A DNA stretch of 64,000 nucleotides from Heterobasidion occidentale (Eukaryota; Basidiomycota; Agaricomycetes; Russulales; Bondarzewiaceae). The notes below the pieces were generated by a model that was not told where the DNA came from, did not search any database, and saw only the letters and a program-made list of their open reading frames with translations. The stretch spans positions 1-64,000 of the forward strand of contig JBCAQO010000004.1 in the NCBI GenBank assembly GCA_039111635.1, in the 5' to 3' direction. Positions within the stretch are counted from its first letter, which is position 1. Every line of letters starts with the position of its first letter. The position numbers and the translations under genes were made by a program. This document shows positions 12,018 to 24,534 of the stretch, piece after piece.

Positions 12018-13302
12018 GCGTCTAGCGTTCCCTGCTCAGATGTCACATATGTCAAGAGTGATGCTCGAGTCCGTTAGACGTGCAGAAACAGCAGCGAAGC
12101 CGGCTATGTTTCCCTCCCACTCTCTGTCCTCTCCTTGTCTCTGGTCTCGTAAGTACAGTCTCCCTCGCCCGGCCTCGCAGCATCTTTTTTTGTTCGATTT
12201 GTCGATTGATACATACTATATGCATGTCGACTCGTTCCATATTCTTTGCTCGCATATACACATATCTTCCTCCTAGCTAATTTCTTAGGCACACCGTAGT
12301 TAGATTTATCTTTTCTCATATGCTTTGCACCACAGCCCCGTTCACCCACACGATCTGTGGGTGAAATTCTTGGCGTGAGGCGGAATTTGGAGGAGTGTCG
12401 AGTCTATGACGTATGTCGATCCGATGGTCATGATCGACACCCATGGGCTCTCCTGCCAAAGTGATTGCCTCTCTGCGGTGCCAACCCAAGTATCTTCAAC
12501 CCGCAATCCCGAGATCTCCTCGGTTGCAATAGGAACTTGTAGACAACATGCCCAACCCCACTGCCGACGCAATAATTGATCGCGAAACATGCTCAAACTC
12601 TGCTCCACGCAAACGAGCCGGCTTAGATTCATCAACCTAACACTTACCCGGTCTTGTGAGTGTGTTTTGTTTTCATCCCAATTTTCATCCTCTCTCTTCC
12701 ATACACTCGACTTTGCGAACGGACGATGGGCCTCCGCCGAGGCCCTGACTAAGCTTGCATCTTCAAAAGCCATATTATCTACTCCCTTAACGCTCTATCT
12801 ACTGGATTTTTCTGATACAGCTTGCACACTGGAGCCATCGTCCCACATCCTCACAACCTCTCCCCTTCTCGGCCCATCGACCCCGCGCACGCTATACCTC
12901 ACACCCGCTTGACCCCTCTTCCCTTCGTCCTCCCGACCTCCTCAACCCTCATTCATGGACTGTCCCGCCCTCGACCTAATATAATGGCGGACAGCGGCGG
13001 AAGAGGAATGACAGCGGCCAGTCAGCGGCCGCAATAGAAAGACAGGTTGGGGAAGGAGACGAGCACGGACGACGGGGACGTCCACGACGGACGCGCGCTC
13101 GATGAGCACGCATAGTGGTACAAAAGTGCGTACCTCTCGTTCTCTTCCTTGTTGCCCCTCTCTCGACGTCTCTGCCCTCCACTCTACACATGCACGTTCC
13201 TTCCCCAAACACTCAGCCTACCTTCTTCCTTCCTCCAACTCCGCTGACTCCTGATTACTCTCTCCCTTATCACTGGTCCTCTCCGGCTCTCTGTGCCTGC
13301 AG
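12018..13302. other. C-rich DNA with no recognised gene
   Basis: A minus-strand frame of 143 codons (12342-12773) has no recognisable motif and overlaps the duplicated GGGCCTCCGCCGAGGCC segment. An exon-like repeat copy lies at about 13000-13130. Nothing else is supported. Confidence 0.4.
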
Positions 13303-14248
13303 GCACCCAGACGCACGCGCTGCTCCCATACGACAAGTACAATCACAAGCTCGCGAACTACTCACAGACTACTTCCAGCAAGGTGACATGGAGTCTAACG
13401 GCAATTCATCACCAAGGGCGGCAACCGCGTCGACTATCAAACCGGTGTGCATCTCTGCTCTCTCAACCCGCCCTCTACTGTCAAGGCCGACTGTGCTGCG
13501 CATGCTGCAGCCGATTGTCTGGGGTGCGGAGGCCATGAACGGACAGCATTCATTCTGCCAGCTGCTGTACCAGGGCACAAAGCTCAATCCGACGGACTTC
13601 CTCACCCTCGCGACATCGCACAACCCGCTCCGTGGCTCGCTTCACCACCGCATCCTGCTCAGCAACTACTTCGCGCCGCCCGAAGCGCTCGCGTTCGGCA
13701 AGACTGAGGAGCAGGTCTGCCAGGTGCGCCTCCCTCTCTGTTCCCTCTTCCATCCCCTCTTGGGCAGTGTTCGCGTGTTGTTTCGGCGGCGCTAACGTAC
13801 GGTTAGTGTTGTAGGAGGTAGGACCGGGCGCGAGCGAGGTGCTCGTGAAGAGCAAGGTTTTTGTGCACAACTGGCCGAGCAACATCCTCTTCTTCCCGCT
13901 GCTCACGCGCGCGATGCTCGGCTCGTTTATCGCGCTCTGTAAACACAAGGCCATCACTCAGGGCGTCATCTGGGGCATCAACTTGTTCGGTGGGTGCGTC
14001 CTTGGGTGCATGGGTGCATATAATCGCGTTTGCTGAACTGGTGCAACAGACCCGATGGACCTCGAGCATGGCAAGGTGCTCACGGAGGACATTCTGGCGC
14101 AGCTGGATAAGCCAGCGGACGTCAAGGGTCACAACAGCTACGTACGTGATTTTCTTTGCAGTGCTGCATCGAGCCTTCCCGTTTACTGCGAGCTGACAGC
14201 TGTCGCATGCAGATGACCGGCCTCATCCACTATTACCAGAAGCATTGA
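13303..14248 (+). pseudogene. Glucose-6-phosphate isomerase, C-terminal fragment
   Basis: It matches the last 40 percent of phosphoglucose isomerase, the glycolytic enzyme that interconverts glucose-6-P and fructose-6-P. Landmarks in order are [80 protein letters not shown] and a final TGLIHYYQKH. Introns are preserved (for example 13724-13814). The first part is frameshifted twice near 13355-13410. The glutamate expected in the WGE..xNGQH active-site motif reads as Ala, and family residues are altered in the next block (KVFVHNWPSN). The N-terminal 60 percent is absent. It is therefore a truncated pseudogene; a transcribed remnant is possible. Confidence 0.85.
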
Positions 14249-14548
14249 TGCGCCCTCGTTCACCTGCTCCACCTCGCCCAAACCTCAGCCAGGATCGACG
14301 CCGCGTCCTCCCTCGCCTGCCTTTGCCTGCCCCCGCCTTCGGCCTACCGTCCGCTTAAGCACACACCCTCTTCGCCTTTCAAGTGCAGCGCAATGCCACT
14401 GTCCGCCGCATCAACACCCGCGTGCTCGTCACCACCATCAAGCGTGCCCGCCGGCGCGCCCCTCTCGACCCGCTCGCCTGTTCTCCTGCCTTACCCGCTT
14501 GACCGGCTCTCCCGCTCTCCCGCTCTCCCGCTCTCCCCTCTCGCCGTC

Positions 14549-15285
14549 ACATACTGGACGACGAGTACTTTATCAGTGTTGTAGGCATGCTCCAAGGTGT
14601 GCCTCCACCATACAAGTGCAACATCCTCGAAGGTTCCTGACATCTCGCGACAGACGACCCCGGGTTCCCGACGCACAAGGCGAACTACCGTGACTTCTTG
14701 TGCACGTCCGCCAGCTCCCACGAGCCGATCGCGCTACACGATGCGAGCATGCGGAAGAAGGTGCACCACACGTACCTGGTGCAGTTCCTCAAGGACGTCG
14801 TGCTCGCGCGCATCCTCGACAACTCAACGTCCAACGTGCTCAACTCTTAGCCGCCCGCACCCCAGCAAGTCTTCTCTTGCGCTCTCCCGTTCGCGCTCAC
14901 GCTCACACTGACGCACAAACGCGCGCACAGCCTCAGCCAGCCGTTCGAGCTCCGCCGCCCGGAGGCCGAGGAGGAGTCGTACTTCAACAGGGACGACGAC
15001 GACGACGACGACAGCTCGCTGCCGCTCCCTAGCACGCCGCTGTTCACGCGTCACCAGTCAGCGGGCCAGAACCGTAAGCGCCAGCGCGTGCCCGGCGTGC
15101 CGATGCCCCCCGCTCTGCATGCCAAGCATCCAACTCCCACGCACGCCGCTCATCGGCAGCCTCATCGACTACCACGAGGACGACGACGAGCGCGAGCTTG
15201 CGCTCGACCTCAGCCTCGACCTCGACCGCCGCCTCGCGCCTCTCGGCCCTCACGGCGGCGACGCGGAGCTCATCCTTTCCTTCTG
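14549..15285 (+). pseudogene. Psy2/SMEK (PP4 regulatory subunit 3) fragment
   Basis: Pieces of the protein phosphatase 4 regulatory subunit. Near 14550 is ILDDEYFISVVGML, followed by an intron with a CTGAC branch and CAG end. Then come GFPTHKANYRDF, RKKVHHTYLVQFLKDVVLAR and VLNS, ending in a stop near 14850. Further on is an acidic piece (EEESYFNRDDDDDDD), and another reads PLIGSLIDYHEDDD, like the acidic C-terminal tail of fungal Psy2. Most of the armadillo-like core that should lie between them is missing. Assignment of the first piece is firm; the second is less certain. Confidence 0.68.
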
Positions 15286-17564
15286 CCCCTTGCCCGCCGC
15301 CGAGTGCCCTCGACCCACTGGAACCCTTGAGCTCACGCACTCGCCCTTGCCTACGACCCACATTCGCTTACGCGCAACTCCTCCAGCTCACGCCCGCACG
15401 TCTGACTTCTCGTCAATCCCTCCGACCCCTCCTCATCCTGTATCATCGCCGACACCGCATGCGGACCTGACCCCGCATCCTCACATCCTTACCTCACATC
15501 GTCCTCTGGACAACGCGACCCTTCGACCCCCGTGCACGCTCGACCCTGCACACGCTCGATCCCTTATTCGTCGGCTGTCCCGCGCTTGTGGCTGAGGAAG
15601 TTGAAGAGGAAGAGCGGCGCCGGTGGTGGAGGAGGAGGAGAGGAGAGGAGGAGGGGGGAGGGCTGGGAGCTCAGATGGGCATAGACGACGAGAACGTCGC
15701 GATGGATGCACCTTCGCTGAGCAGAACAAACGTCATGAAGGTGCGTCGTCATCCCTCCTTACGCCAGTTCCTCTCCGCACACGCGTATATCTTGGCCTCA
15801 ACTTTCTGCTCGCCCCTCCTTCGACCTGCGACTCCTCGATTTCCTCGACGGCGACGTTCCGCCCTTGATCCCGTGCCCGGTCGTCCGCTCAGCCCACGCC
15901 ACCCCGCCACCCAGCGCCCTCGCACACTTGCGTCCAGAACCCTCGCACTCGTTTTCTTCGCTGTCGATGTTCTCGCTCTCGACGCCGGAAACGCTCGCCA
16001 CCCAGCGCCCCGGTGGCCTCGATCCCATTGAATGTTGCCCGTCCCCTCGATCCCATGCGTTCGCTCTCGCCTGCGTCCTGCCACCTACAGCCGCGCGCAC
16101 TCATTCCCTCGGATCCGCACACAGCCTCCACCCGGCGCCCTCCTGCTCGTCTCATCGATCCCGTACGCGTTCATCCCTAGGCTCTCGACATCCCCGCAAC
16201 ACAGCGCCCTCAACATCCTCAAACGTCGAGGGCTGAACGGCGAGGCCGCTCCATCGACGCCTCCGCCCGCGGGCTACACGCAAAGCATCGTGGCCGTTCG
16301 AGTGTTGACGAGGATGAGACCCAGCTGGCGGCGGAGGACGAGGAACGAGTGCGGCGGAGAGACGAGTTGAGAAGAGAGTGAGCACGGATGACGAGGCTAT
16401 CCGTGAGGGATATAGGTACGTCGTCATCTCTTACTCCAGTTCTTCCCCCGCACACGTACCTCTTGTATTCGACTTATCTGCCCGTCTCCCTGAACACCCC
16501 AGCCCGGCGTCATGCTCACTCGTCGCTCCCCTCTCATCCACTCCTGCTCTCGACCCGCTCGCCCGACCCTCTCAACCCGCTTGCTCGCTCTCGTGCTCGA
16601 CCCGCTCGACACCACGCCCACTTGCTCGTGTCCTCCACGTCCCCTCCGCACATCGTCTGCATTGCCCGGACCCCCACTCAACATGCTTGGACCCCCTGCT
16701 CGACGCCATAGGCACCTGTGTGCTCGAGTGCTCGCCCCGCTCAACTGGCGATATCCGCCCTCGTCCCCTCAGATCCATGCGCCCGCTTTCGCCTGCGACT
16801 CATATCCGCCTACGCTCCTCTCCTCGACACCACGCATGCCCGCCTACTCGTCCTCTCAAACCCCTCGACCTTCACTCCCTCGAACCCCCAACTGTCGACT
16901 GCCCGCGGATCGCGCCCGGCCCCTCCTCGAGGACAAGGAACGGCTGCAACAGAGAGACGAGCTGGGAAGAGGATGGACACGGACAACGAGGACATCCAGG
17001 ATGGATGCGAACTCGTTGAGCAAGCCGGTACGTCGTCGTCTATCGCGCCAGTCCCTCCCTCTCCCGGACATGCGTACCCCCTCCCTCTCGTCTTGTCAAA
17101 CCGCCACGCCCGCTCACTCGCTCTCTGCCACGCCCACTTTCCTGCTCGATGCGCTCCACCTTCGACTCCACGCCCTCGTTCTCCCCGACAATCATACCCA
17201 CAACCCCCTCGACCCTCGACCTCCCCTTCCTCGCGCCACGCACGTCCACTACCTAGCTTCAACACTCGACTTCCATCAACCCCCTCGACGGCACGTACAC
17301 ATGCACGCTCGTTCCCTCGACGGCCCACACCACCGCCACCCTGTGTCCTTGACCCCCTCGAGCATCGATCTCGCCCTCGAGCCCATGCACTCAGATGCGC
17401 CCTCTCGACGCCAAGCACACGCTCTCGTCCGTTCGATTCTCCGCACCAGCCTTCACCTGCGATCCACAATCGCCCGCCCGTGTCGCGTCGTCACCTTGAG
17501 CACCGCCGAGATTCGGCCATGCCTCCTTTCCGCCCGCCCCTTGCTCGACCGCCTCTCCACGACG
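15286..17564. other. C-rich DNA with exon-like repeat copies 3-5
   Basis: The plus strand is dominated by C and Pro/Ser/Arg-type codons in all frames; the very long frames here (for example 560 codons from 16512) are composition artefacts. Purine-rich islands at about 15590-15745, 16300-16425 and 16930-17040 encode D-D-E-D/N-x and end at GTACGTC, like the island at 10620. Confidence 0.5.
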
Positions 17565-17745
17565 CCCGCGACGCCCACGACGCCCGCGACGCCCACGACG
17601 CCCGCGACGCCCACGACGCCCGCGACGCCCACGACCCCGCAACGCCCACGACGCCCGCGACGCCCACGACGCCCGCGACGCCCACGACGCCCGCGACGCC
17701 CACGACGCCCACGACGCCCACGACGCCCACGACGCCACGCCCATT
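17565..17745. repeat. GC-rich minisatellite, 9/18-bp unit
   Basis: GACGCCCAC and GACGCCCGC alternate for about 180 bp, with one GACCCCGCAAC interruption near 17634. It gives Thr-Pro-Ala or Gly-Val-Val frames with no biological meaning. It ends 180 bp before the flippase start codon. Confidence 0.9.
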
Positions 17746-17925
17746 TGCTCACTCAGCCCTCTCGACAGTCCATCCCACCCTCGAGCCGATGCACGCATGC
17801 CCGTCCCCTCAACGTCCCGAAACCGCCCATGAGTCCACGCACCCGCCTTTACCTGCGATCTACATGCGCCCGCGCGTGTCTCCTTGTTACCTCGAGCCCA
17901 CCCTCGGCCCTCTTCCGCGTCCGTC

Positions 17926-20900
17926 ATGAGCGACGCCTTTGTCCGCCTCGTCGACCAGGCAAACCCCGCATCCGCCTCGCGATATCCCCCCTCCTCGTCG
18001 ACAGACCCACACCTCCTCGACCCCTTCTTCGACGACGACGACGACCGCGACGGCCCCGACTCCGCCTTTGGCCCCATCCCCCCCGCCCGCAGCAACTCCT
18101 CCGGCCTCAACCTCACTCGCGACCCCGCCCCCCTCGCGGGCCAGTCCAAGATCTCCCTCCCCTCCGACGGCGTCCCCCAAGGCTGGACCTTTGACGACGA
18201 CGACTCCGCCTTCCCCGCACAGTCTTCCCGGCAACCTCCACCCAAGTCCTCGCGCAGGGCCCCGAGGTTCAAGTGGTCCTGGCCCTGGCGCAAGGAGCGC
18301 GTCCTCACCGGCGAGCGCGTCATCGCCCTCAACGCACCCGACGCAAACACAGACTTTCCCTCCAACTACGTCTCCACCACAAAGTACAGCCTCCTCACCT
18401 TCGTTCCAAAGTTCATATTCGGTCAGCCGCACTCTCTCCCATTTCTTCCCGTCGCTCACCCCCGTGCAGAGCAATTCTCCAAATACGCCAACCTCTTCTT
18501 CCTCTTCACCGCTTGCATTCAGCAGATACCCGGCGTATCTCCCACAAACAAGTGGACCACCATCGCCCCCCTCTCCGTCGTCCTCCTCGCATCCGCGTTC
18601 AAAGAGGGCCAGGAGGACCTGGTGAGTCCGCGCGCGTCCTGTCCTCCCCTCCCCTCCCTCCCCTCCCCTCCCCTCCCGCTCATCCCCGCGCAGAAACGCC
18701 ACCAATCAGACTCGGAGCTCAATGCCCGCAAGGCAAAGGTTCTCACACAGGCAGCCGCCTTTGACTCCAAAAAATGGAAGGACATCCGCGTCGGCGACCT
18801 CGTCCGCGTGGAGAACAACGACTTTATCCCCGCCGACCTCATCCTCATCAGCTCCTCCGAGCCAGAGGGCCTCTGCTTCATCGAAACCTCAAACATCGAC
18901 GGGTGCGCCCTGCCTTCCCTTTCCCCTCCGCTTTCCCCTGACCTCTCCCCCAGCGAAACAAATCTCAAGATCAAACAGGCCTCCCCTCACACCGCCTCCC
19001 TCACCGCACCTCACCTCGTCACCGCCCTCCGCGGCTCTCTCCGATCGGAGCACCCCAACAACTCTCTCTATACCTACGAGGGCACCCTCGACCTCACCAC
19101 GGCCCAGGGATTCCCAAAGCAGGTCCCGCTCGGCCCCGACCAGATGCTCCTCCGCGGCGCACAGATCCGCAACACCCCCTGGGCCTACGGCCTCGTCGTC
19201 TTCACCGGCCACGAGACAAAGCTCATGCGCAACGCAACGTGAGTCGCGCTCACGCTCGTCCGCGCCGTCGCTGACCGCCCGTTCTCAAGCGCCGCCCCCA
19301 TCAAGCGCACCGCCGTCGAGCGACAGGTCAACGTCCAGATCGTATTTCTGTTCATCCTCCTGCTCGCCCTCTCCCTCGGCTCCACCATCGGCAGCAGCAT
19401 TCGCTCGGTGCGTCCTTCTTCCGTTGTCCCCCGCCCTCGGCTGACTCGCGGCCGCGCAGTGGTTCTTTGCGGACAAGCAATGGTACCTGCTCGAGACCAC
19501 GTCCCTCTCCGGTCGGGGTGCGTCGCCCTCCTTTCTGTCGTCCGTGCGCCTCTCACGCCTTCCTTCACAGCCACGGGTTTCATCGAAGGTGAGCGGCCCG
19601 TCTCGGCCTGGTCCTCCCCGTCTGACACGCCCCGTCAGACATCTTGACGTTCATCATTCTCTACAACAACCTGATCCCCATCTCCCTCATCGTCACCATG
19701 GAGGTCGTCAAGTTCCAACAGGCACAGCTCATCAACTCGGACCTCGACATGTACTACGCCAAGACGGACACCCCCGCCCTCTGCCGCACCTCCTCCCTCG
19801 TGGAGGAGCTCGGCCAGATCGAGTACGTCTTTTCCGACAAGACCGGCACCCTCACCTGCAACGAGATGGAGTTCCGCTGCTGCTCCATCGGCGGCACCGC
19901 CTACGCCGACGAGGTCGACGAGTCCCGGCGCGACGCCGCCGCCCGCCGCGAGGCAAGGACAACCTGGCGCACCTTCAAGGACATGCGCGCCATCCTCGAC
20001 GGCGCAGGCGCCAACCCCTTCCTCGACACCGCCGCCCCCGCCTCCGCCAGGGAACGCGACGTCCTCGTCGAGTTCCTCACCCTCCTCGCCGTCTGCCACA
20101 CCGTCATCCCCGAGCTCAAGGACGGCAAGATGCTCTACCAGGCCAGCAGCCCCGACGAGGCCGCCCTCGTCGCCGGCGCGGAGCTCCTCGGCTTCCAGTT
20201 TCGCGTGCGTGCGCCCGTCCCCCGTCCTGCATCCCGTCTGACATCCGTTCCAGACCCGCAAGCCCAAGTCCATCTTTGTCGACGTCCTCGGCGTGTCCCA
20301 AGAGTTCCAGATCCTCAACGTCTGCGAGTTCAACTCGACCCGCAAGCGCATGTCCACCGTCGTCCGCGCCCCCGACGGCCGCATCAAGCTCTACTGCAAG
20401 GGCGCCGACACCGTCATCTTTGAGCGCCTCAGCAAGGTCCAGCCCTACAGCGAAAAGACCCTCGTGCACCTCGAGGTGAGAGCCCCGCCGCCCATTGACG
20501 GCGCGCCGACCGCTGACGCTGACCCGCCCACGCAGGACTACGCGACCGAGGGCCTGCGCACGCTCTGCATCGCCTACCGCGACATCCCAGAGTCCGAGTA
20601 CAAGCAGTGGTCCGCCGTCTACGACCAGGCCGCCGCCACCATCAACGGCCGCGGCGACGCCCTCGACAAGGCCGCCGAGATCATCGAGCGCGATATGTTC
20701 CTCCTCGGCGCGACCGCCATCGAGGACAAGCTCCAGGAGGGCGTCCCCGACGCCATCCACACCCTCCAGATGGCCGGCATAAAGGTGCGTCTCCCCGCCC
20801 GGCGCCCGAACATCCCCTCCTCGCTCACTCACCCCGCCCCGCCCCGCCCCGCCCCGCCTAGGTCTGGGTCTTGACCGGCGACAGGCAGGAGACCGCGATC

Positions 20901-22896
20901 AACATCGGCATGTCCTGCCGCCTGATCACAGAGTCGATGAACATGGTGAGCCGCTCGCTCTCGTCCCTCCGCGGCCGGCCGACCGGGTGAGCGCGACAGG
21001 TCGTCATCAACGAGGAGAACATGCACGACACCAAGACCACCCTCGAGCGCCGTCTCACCGCCATCAAGAGCCAGCGCAGCTCCGGCGAGCTGGAAGAGCT
21101 CGCTCTCATCATCGGTGCGTCGCCTTGCGTTGCTCTTTCCTTCGTCGTCGTGCTTTTGTTGACGCGCGGCCCGCTCAGACGGCAAGAGCCTGACGTACGC
21201 GCTCGAAAAGGAGCTGTCCAAGACCTTCCTCGAACTCGCCATCATGTGCAAGGCCGTCATCTGCTGTCCGTCGCCTCCCTGTCCACCCTCGTCGGCGCTG
21301 ACAAAATATCGTTTCCTACATAGGCCGCGTGTCCCCGCTCCAAAAGGCGCTCGTCGTGAAGCTCGTCAAGAAGAACCAAAAGTCCATCCTCTTGGCCATC
21401 GGCGACGGCGCCAACGACGTCAGCATGATCCAGGCCGCACACGTCGGCATCGGCATCTCTGGCGTCGAGGCAAGTCTTTCCGCCAGCCCGCCCCCCGCTG
21501 ACACGCGAGCCTGACCAACGCCGTGCAGGGTCTGCAAGCGGCGCGCTCCGCCGACATCGCCATCTCGCAGTTTCGCTTCCTCAAGAAGCTGCTCTTGGTC
21601 CACGGGGCCTGGAGCTACCAGCGCCTGTCCAAGCTCATCCTCTGTGCGTGACGTGCCCCGCACGCGTGCACCCGTGGCTCACGTCCCCTCGCGCAGACTC
21701 GTTCTACAAGAACATCGTGCTGTACATGACCCAGTTCTGGGTTCGTCACGTCCCGTTCTCCCCGTTCTCGTCTGACGCCCTCGCCGCAGTTCTCGTTCTT
21801 CAACAACTTTTCGGGCCAGATCGCGTACGAGTCTTGGACCCTGTCCTTGTACAACGTCGTCTTCACCGTCCTCCCGCCACTCGTCATCGGCGTCTTTGAC
21901 CAGTTCGTCTCGGCCCGCATCCTCGATCGCTATCCGCAGCTGTACATGCTCGGGCAGCAAAACGCTTTCTTCACAAAGACTGCGTTTTGGCTCTGGGTCC
22001 TCAACGCCCTCTATCACAGTGTGGTGAGCCGCTCCGTTCCCGCGCGTCTCTCCTCCGCCCTCACGTCTCCTCCGCAGGTCCTGTTTGGGTTCTCCGTCAT
22101 CCTGTTTTGGGGCGACCTCAAGCAGGCGACCGGGCTCGACTCTGGCCACTGGTACTGGGGGACCATGCTCTATCTTGCGGTGCTCCTGACCGTCCTGGGA
22201 AAAGCGGCCCTGGTGTCCGAGTAAGTGCCTTTGCATCTTCACCGGAACGAGCTGAAAGACCGCGCTCTTCTCAGCCTATGGACAAAGTACACTGTGGCCG
22301 GTACGTCGTCCACCTCCGTTTCCCCGTGTTCTCTGCTCAGCGCGTCCGATCGCAGCGATCCCTGGCTCCTTCGCGTTCACCATGCTCTTCCTGCCCTTGT
22401 ATGTCGTCGTCGCCCCCGCCATCGGGTTTTCCCTCGAGTATCAAGGGCTGGTCCCGAGGCTCTGGACCGACGCCGTGTTTTATTTTATGCTCCTGCTCGT
22501 CCCGGTGTTTTGTCTCAGTCGGGACCTGGTGTGGAAGTAGTGCGTGTTCCGTTTCCTTTTCGTGTGCGCGCCGAGGCTCAGGACGCGCACAGCTACAAGC
22601 GCACGTACATGCCCGCGTCGTACCACATCGCGCAGGAGATCCAAAAGTACAACATTCCCGACTACCGGCCGCGGCAGGAACAGTGCGTACCCTCTCTCTC
22701 GCGCGCATGTCGCCTGCTGACCCCCCCCCCGGACAGGTTCCAAAAGGCGATCAAGAAGGTGCGCGCCGTCCAGCGCATGCGGCGCAATCGCGGCTTTGCG
22801 TTCAGCCAGACGGAGAACCCGGGGCGCCAGGACCAGTCGCGCCTCATTCGCGCGTACGACACGTCAAAGTCGGACGCGCGCCCGTCGGGGTATTGA
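17926..22896 (+). CDS. DRS2: P4-type ATPase, Drs2-like aminophospholipid flippase
   Basis: A multi-exon gene for a flippase that moves phosphatidylserine/ethanolamine to the cytosolic leaflet, probably in the trans-Golgi with a Cdc50-type partner. An acidic, disordered N-terminus precedes [14 protein letters not shown] and [20 protein letters not shown] (TM1). The actuator domain has NIDGETNLK, TM4 has the P4 signature PISL, and the phosphorylation motif DKTGTLT has its Asp codon at 19836-19838. The nucleotide domain has [13 protein letters not shown] and [12 protein letters not shown], and the hinge has [11 protein letters not shown]. The C-terminal membrane part follows. About fifteen small GT-AG introns are visible (18422-18469, 18622-18693 and 18903-18953 checked base by base), many with CTGAC branches. 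The start is the ATG in MSDAFVRLV; an in-frame ATG at 17884 is weaker. The end is DARPSGY and a TGA. No lesion was seen. Ortholog group is inferred from the TM1-TM2 region. Confidence 0.92.
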
Positions 22897-24534
22897 TTCG
22901 GGCGGTTCCTTTTTAACCTCTTTGGACGGTGCACGGACAGATGTACTCTAGTTGTTCTAATGATACTCATGCCATCTTGCTACTCCTTTACGCGCCATCT
23001 CATTCGCCGAGACAGACATCTGACATAGACGTAAAATCCGTGAAAAGAGCTAATGGCCGTATAATTTCCGATCATCTGTAGAGCCCTCCATCCGTCCATC
23101 GGTACTTCCGCATAGCTCCACAAAAGCCAAACCACAAAACCTCCACGCGACAATAACGAGAAAGAAAAGATATCGTAGGTCATAGGTATCATAAGTTACG
23201 TGCACGCCGATACTCTTGTACCTGTGCACTGTACACAACAGCAGAGCATACTCTATGCGTTGCCCCTGCACCGACAACCATCGTAGGTGTATCAGCTGGG
23301 TCGTGTCCATGACGTCTAGAATGTTTATGGTAATGGATTGGCCCGAGGCCATATCTTTCTTTGACATGATGAAACAATCAAATCCTATAGCCACTTACTC
23401 TAAGGCCTCCATTCGTGACAGCAGACGAAACAGGTACTGATACCCTGGACCAACGACCTAACTCGTTGTGAGTGGAAATGCCTATACTATGCCTGAAAAA
23501 AGACAGACATACAGGAACGAAGGGAGGGGCAAGGCCGTGATCCATAAACTCCATAAATGGGACAGTAGGAGCGTCGTAAAACCACGGTGCACCCGCCGCG
23601 GCAGCCTACTCAGGATAGGCAAGAGAGATGCCCAATGCGATACGTAGGTTGTGCTGCCTGCGTTTGATGTCTGGTCCGGCGGGTCCAAATAATCGGTGAA
23701 GTGGAGGTTGGTGGAATGTTGCCCAGGGAAGCGAGCACCGTCGGAGCCAAGCCACCCATGGTACATATTAGCCATAGCTGAAGTCAAATGTTAGCAAAGT
23801 AAAGGACATAAGGAACCTAACCTATGGTGCACCGAGAAAGAAAGAAGGAAGGAAGTAAAGCGATGGTCACTTACGGTCCAGTTGGCGTCTCGCCATCATA
23901 TTAATATTAATCGTCCACACGCAGCAGCCACGCTCCCTCGCCGGCGAGTGGCGCTCCCTCACTGGCTGCCTTCCCACGCCCCTTCGTCATCACGCGTATA
24001 CATCCAGGTTATACCACCAACGGCCTCCATGCCATGCGTCTGACTTGCGTCTGTCGCGTCTCCTTGCCGCGGTAGAGTCTCTGCACAGCACACCCAGGGC
24101 TCACCGTCGGACGACTCGGATCACGTCCAATCGTCAGCGTTCCAGCTCAATCCAGGTCTGTCCTCTCACGCAGCCATCTGTCTGAAATCAATAAGACACC
24201 GTCGCCGACGGGCTTGTTTTTGTCTGCGGGTTTCATGCCTCCTCGTGCTCGTGTTTGAACTGACCCGAGAGACCCGCCCACCTCCCAAGCTCAGAGCCGT
24301 CGTCCGAAAAAATCTCATGCATAGTCTGTAGGCATTCTTGTGTCTTACCGTGCTGATTTCACAGGCATTCGTCTCAACGCTCCTTCAGGGTTCATATCTT
24401 CCATTCGAACTGCCTTTGGCGTTGCGGAATGATTTCATTCCAGCGCAATACGTACATCAGCGAACGATACGAGCGACGCTACAACCCGATATGAATGAAG
24501 GGAACCTGCGCTCAAGAGTCAGTCACTTTCCACC
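22897..24534. other. Intergenic DNA, no confident gene
   Basis: It holds the flippase 3' region and lower-GC DNA. A minus-strand frame at 23482-23787 (101 codons, MANMYHGWLGSDGARFPG) has reasonable composition but no recognised family and no second support. A short S1-like fragment (CACCCAGGGCTCACCG, GACGACTCGG) lies at about 24090-24150. Confidence 0.4.

Noticed and set aside
12342..12773. Minus-strand 143-codon frame
   Set aside because: No recognisable motif, no homologous copy, and it crosses a short duplicated segment.
16512..18194. 560-codon plus-strand frame rich in Arg/Pro/Ser
   Set aside because: It spans C-rich DNA, the 9-bp minisatellite and the start of the flippase in the wrong frame; composition artefact.
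23482..23787. Minus-strand 101-codon frame
   Set aside because: Composition is acceptable, but no family, splice partner or second copy supports it.
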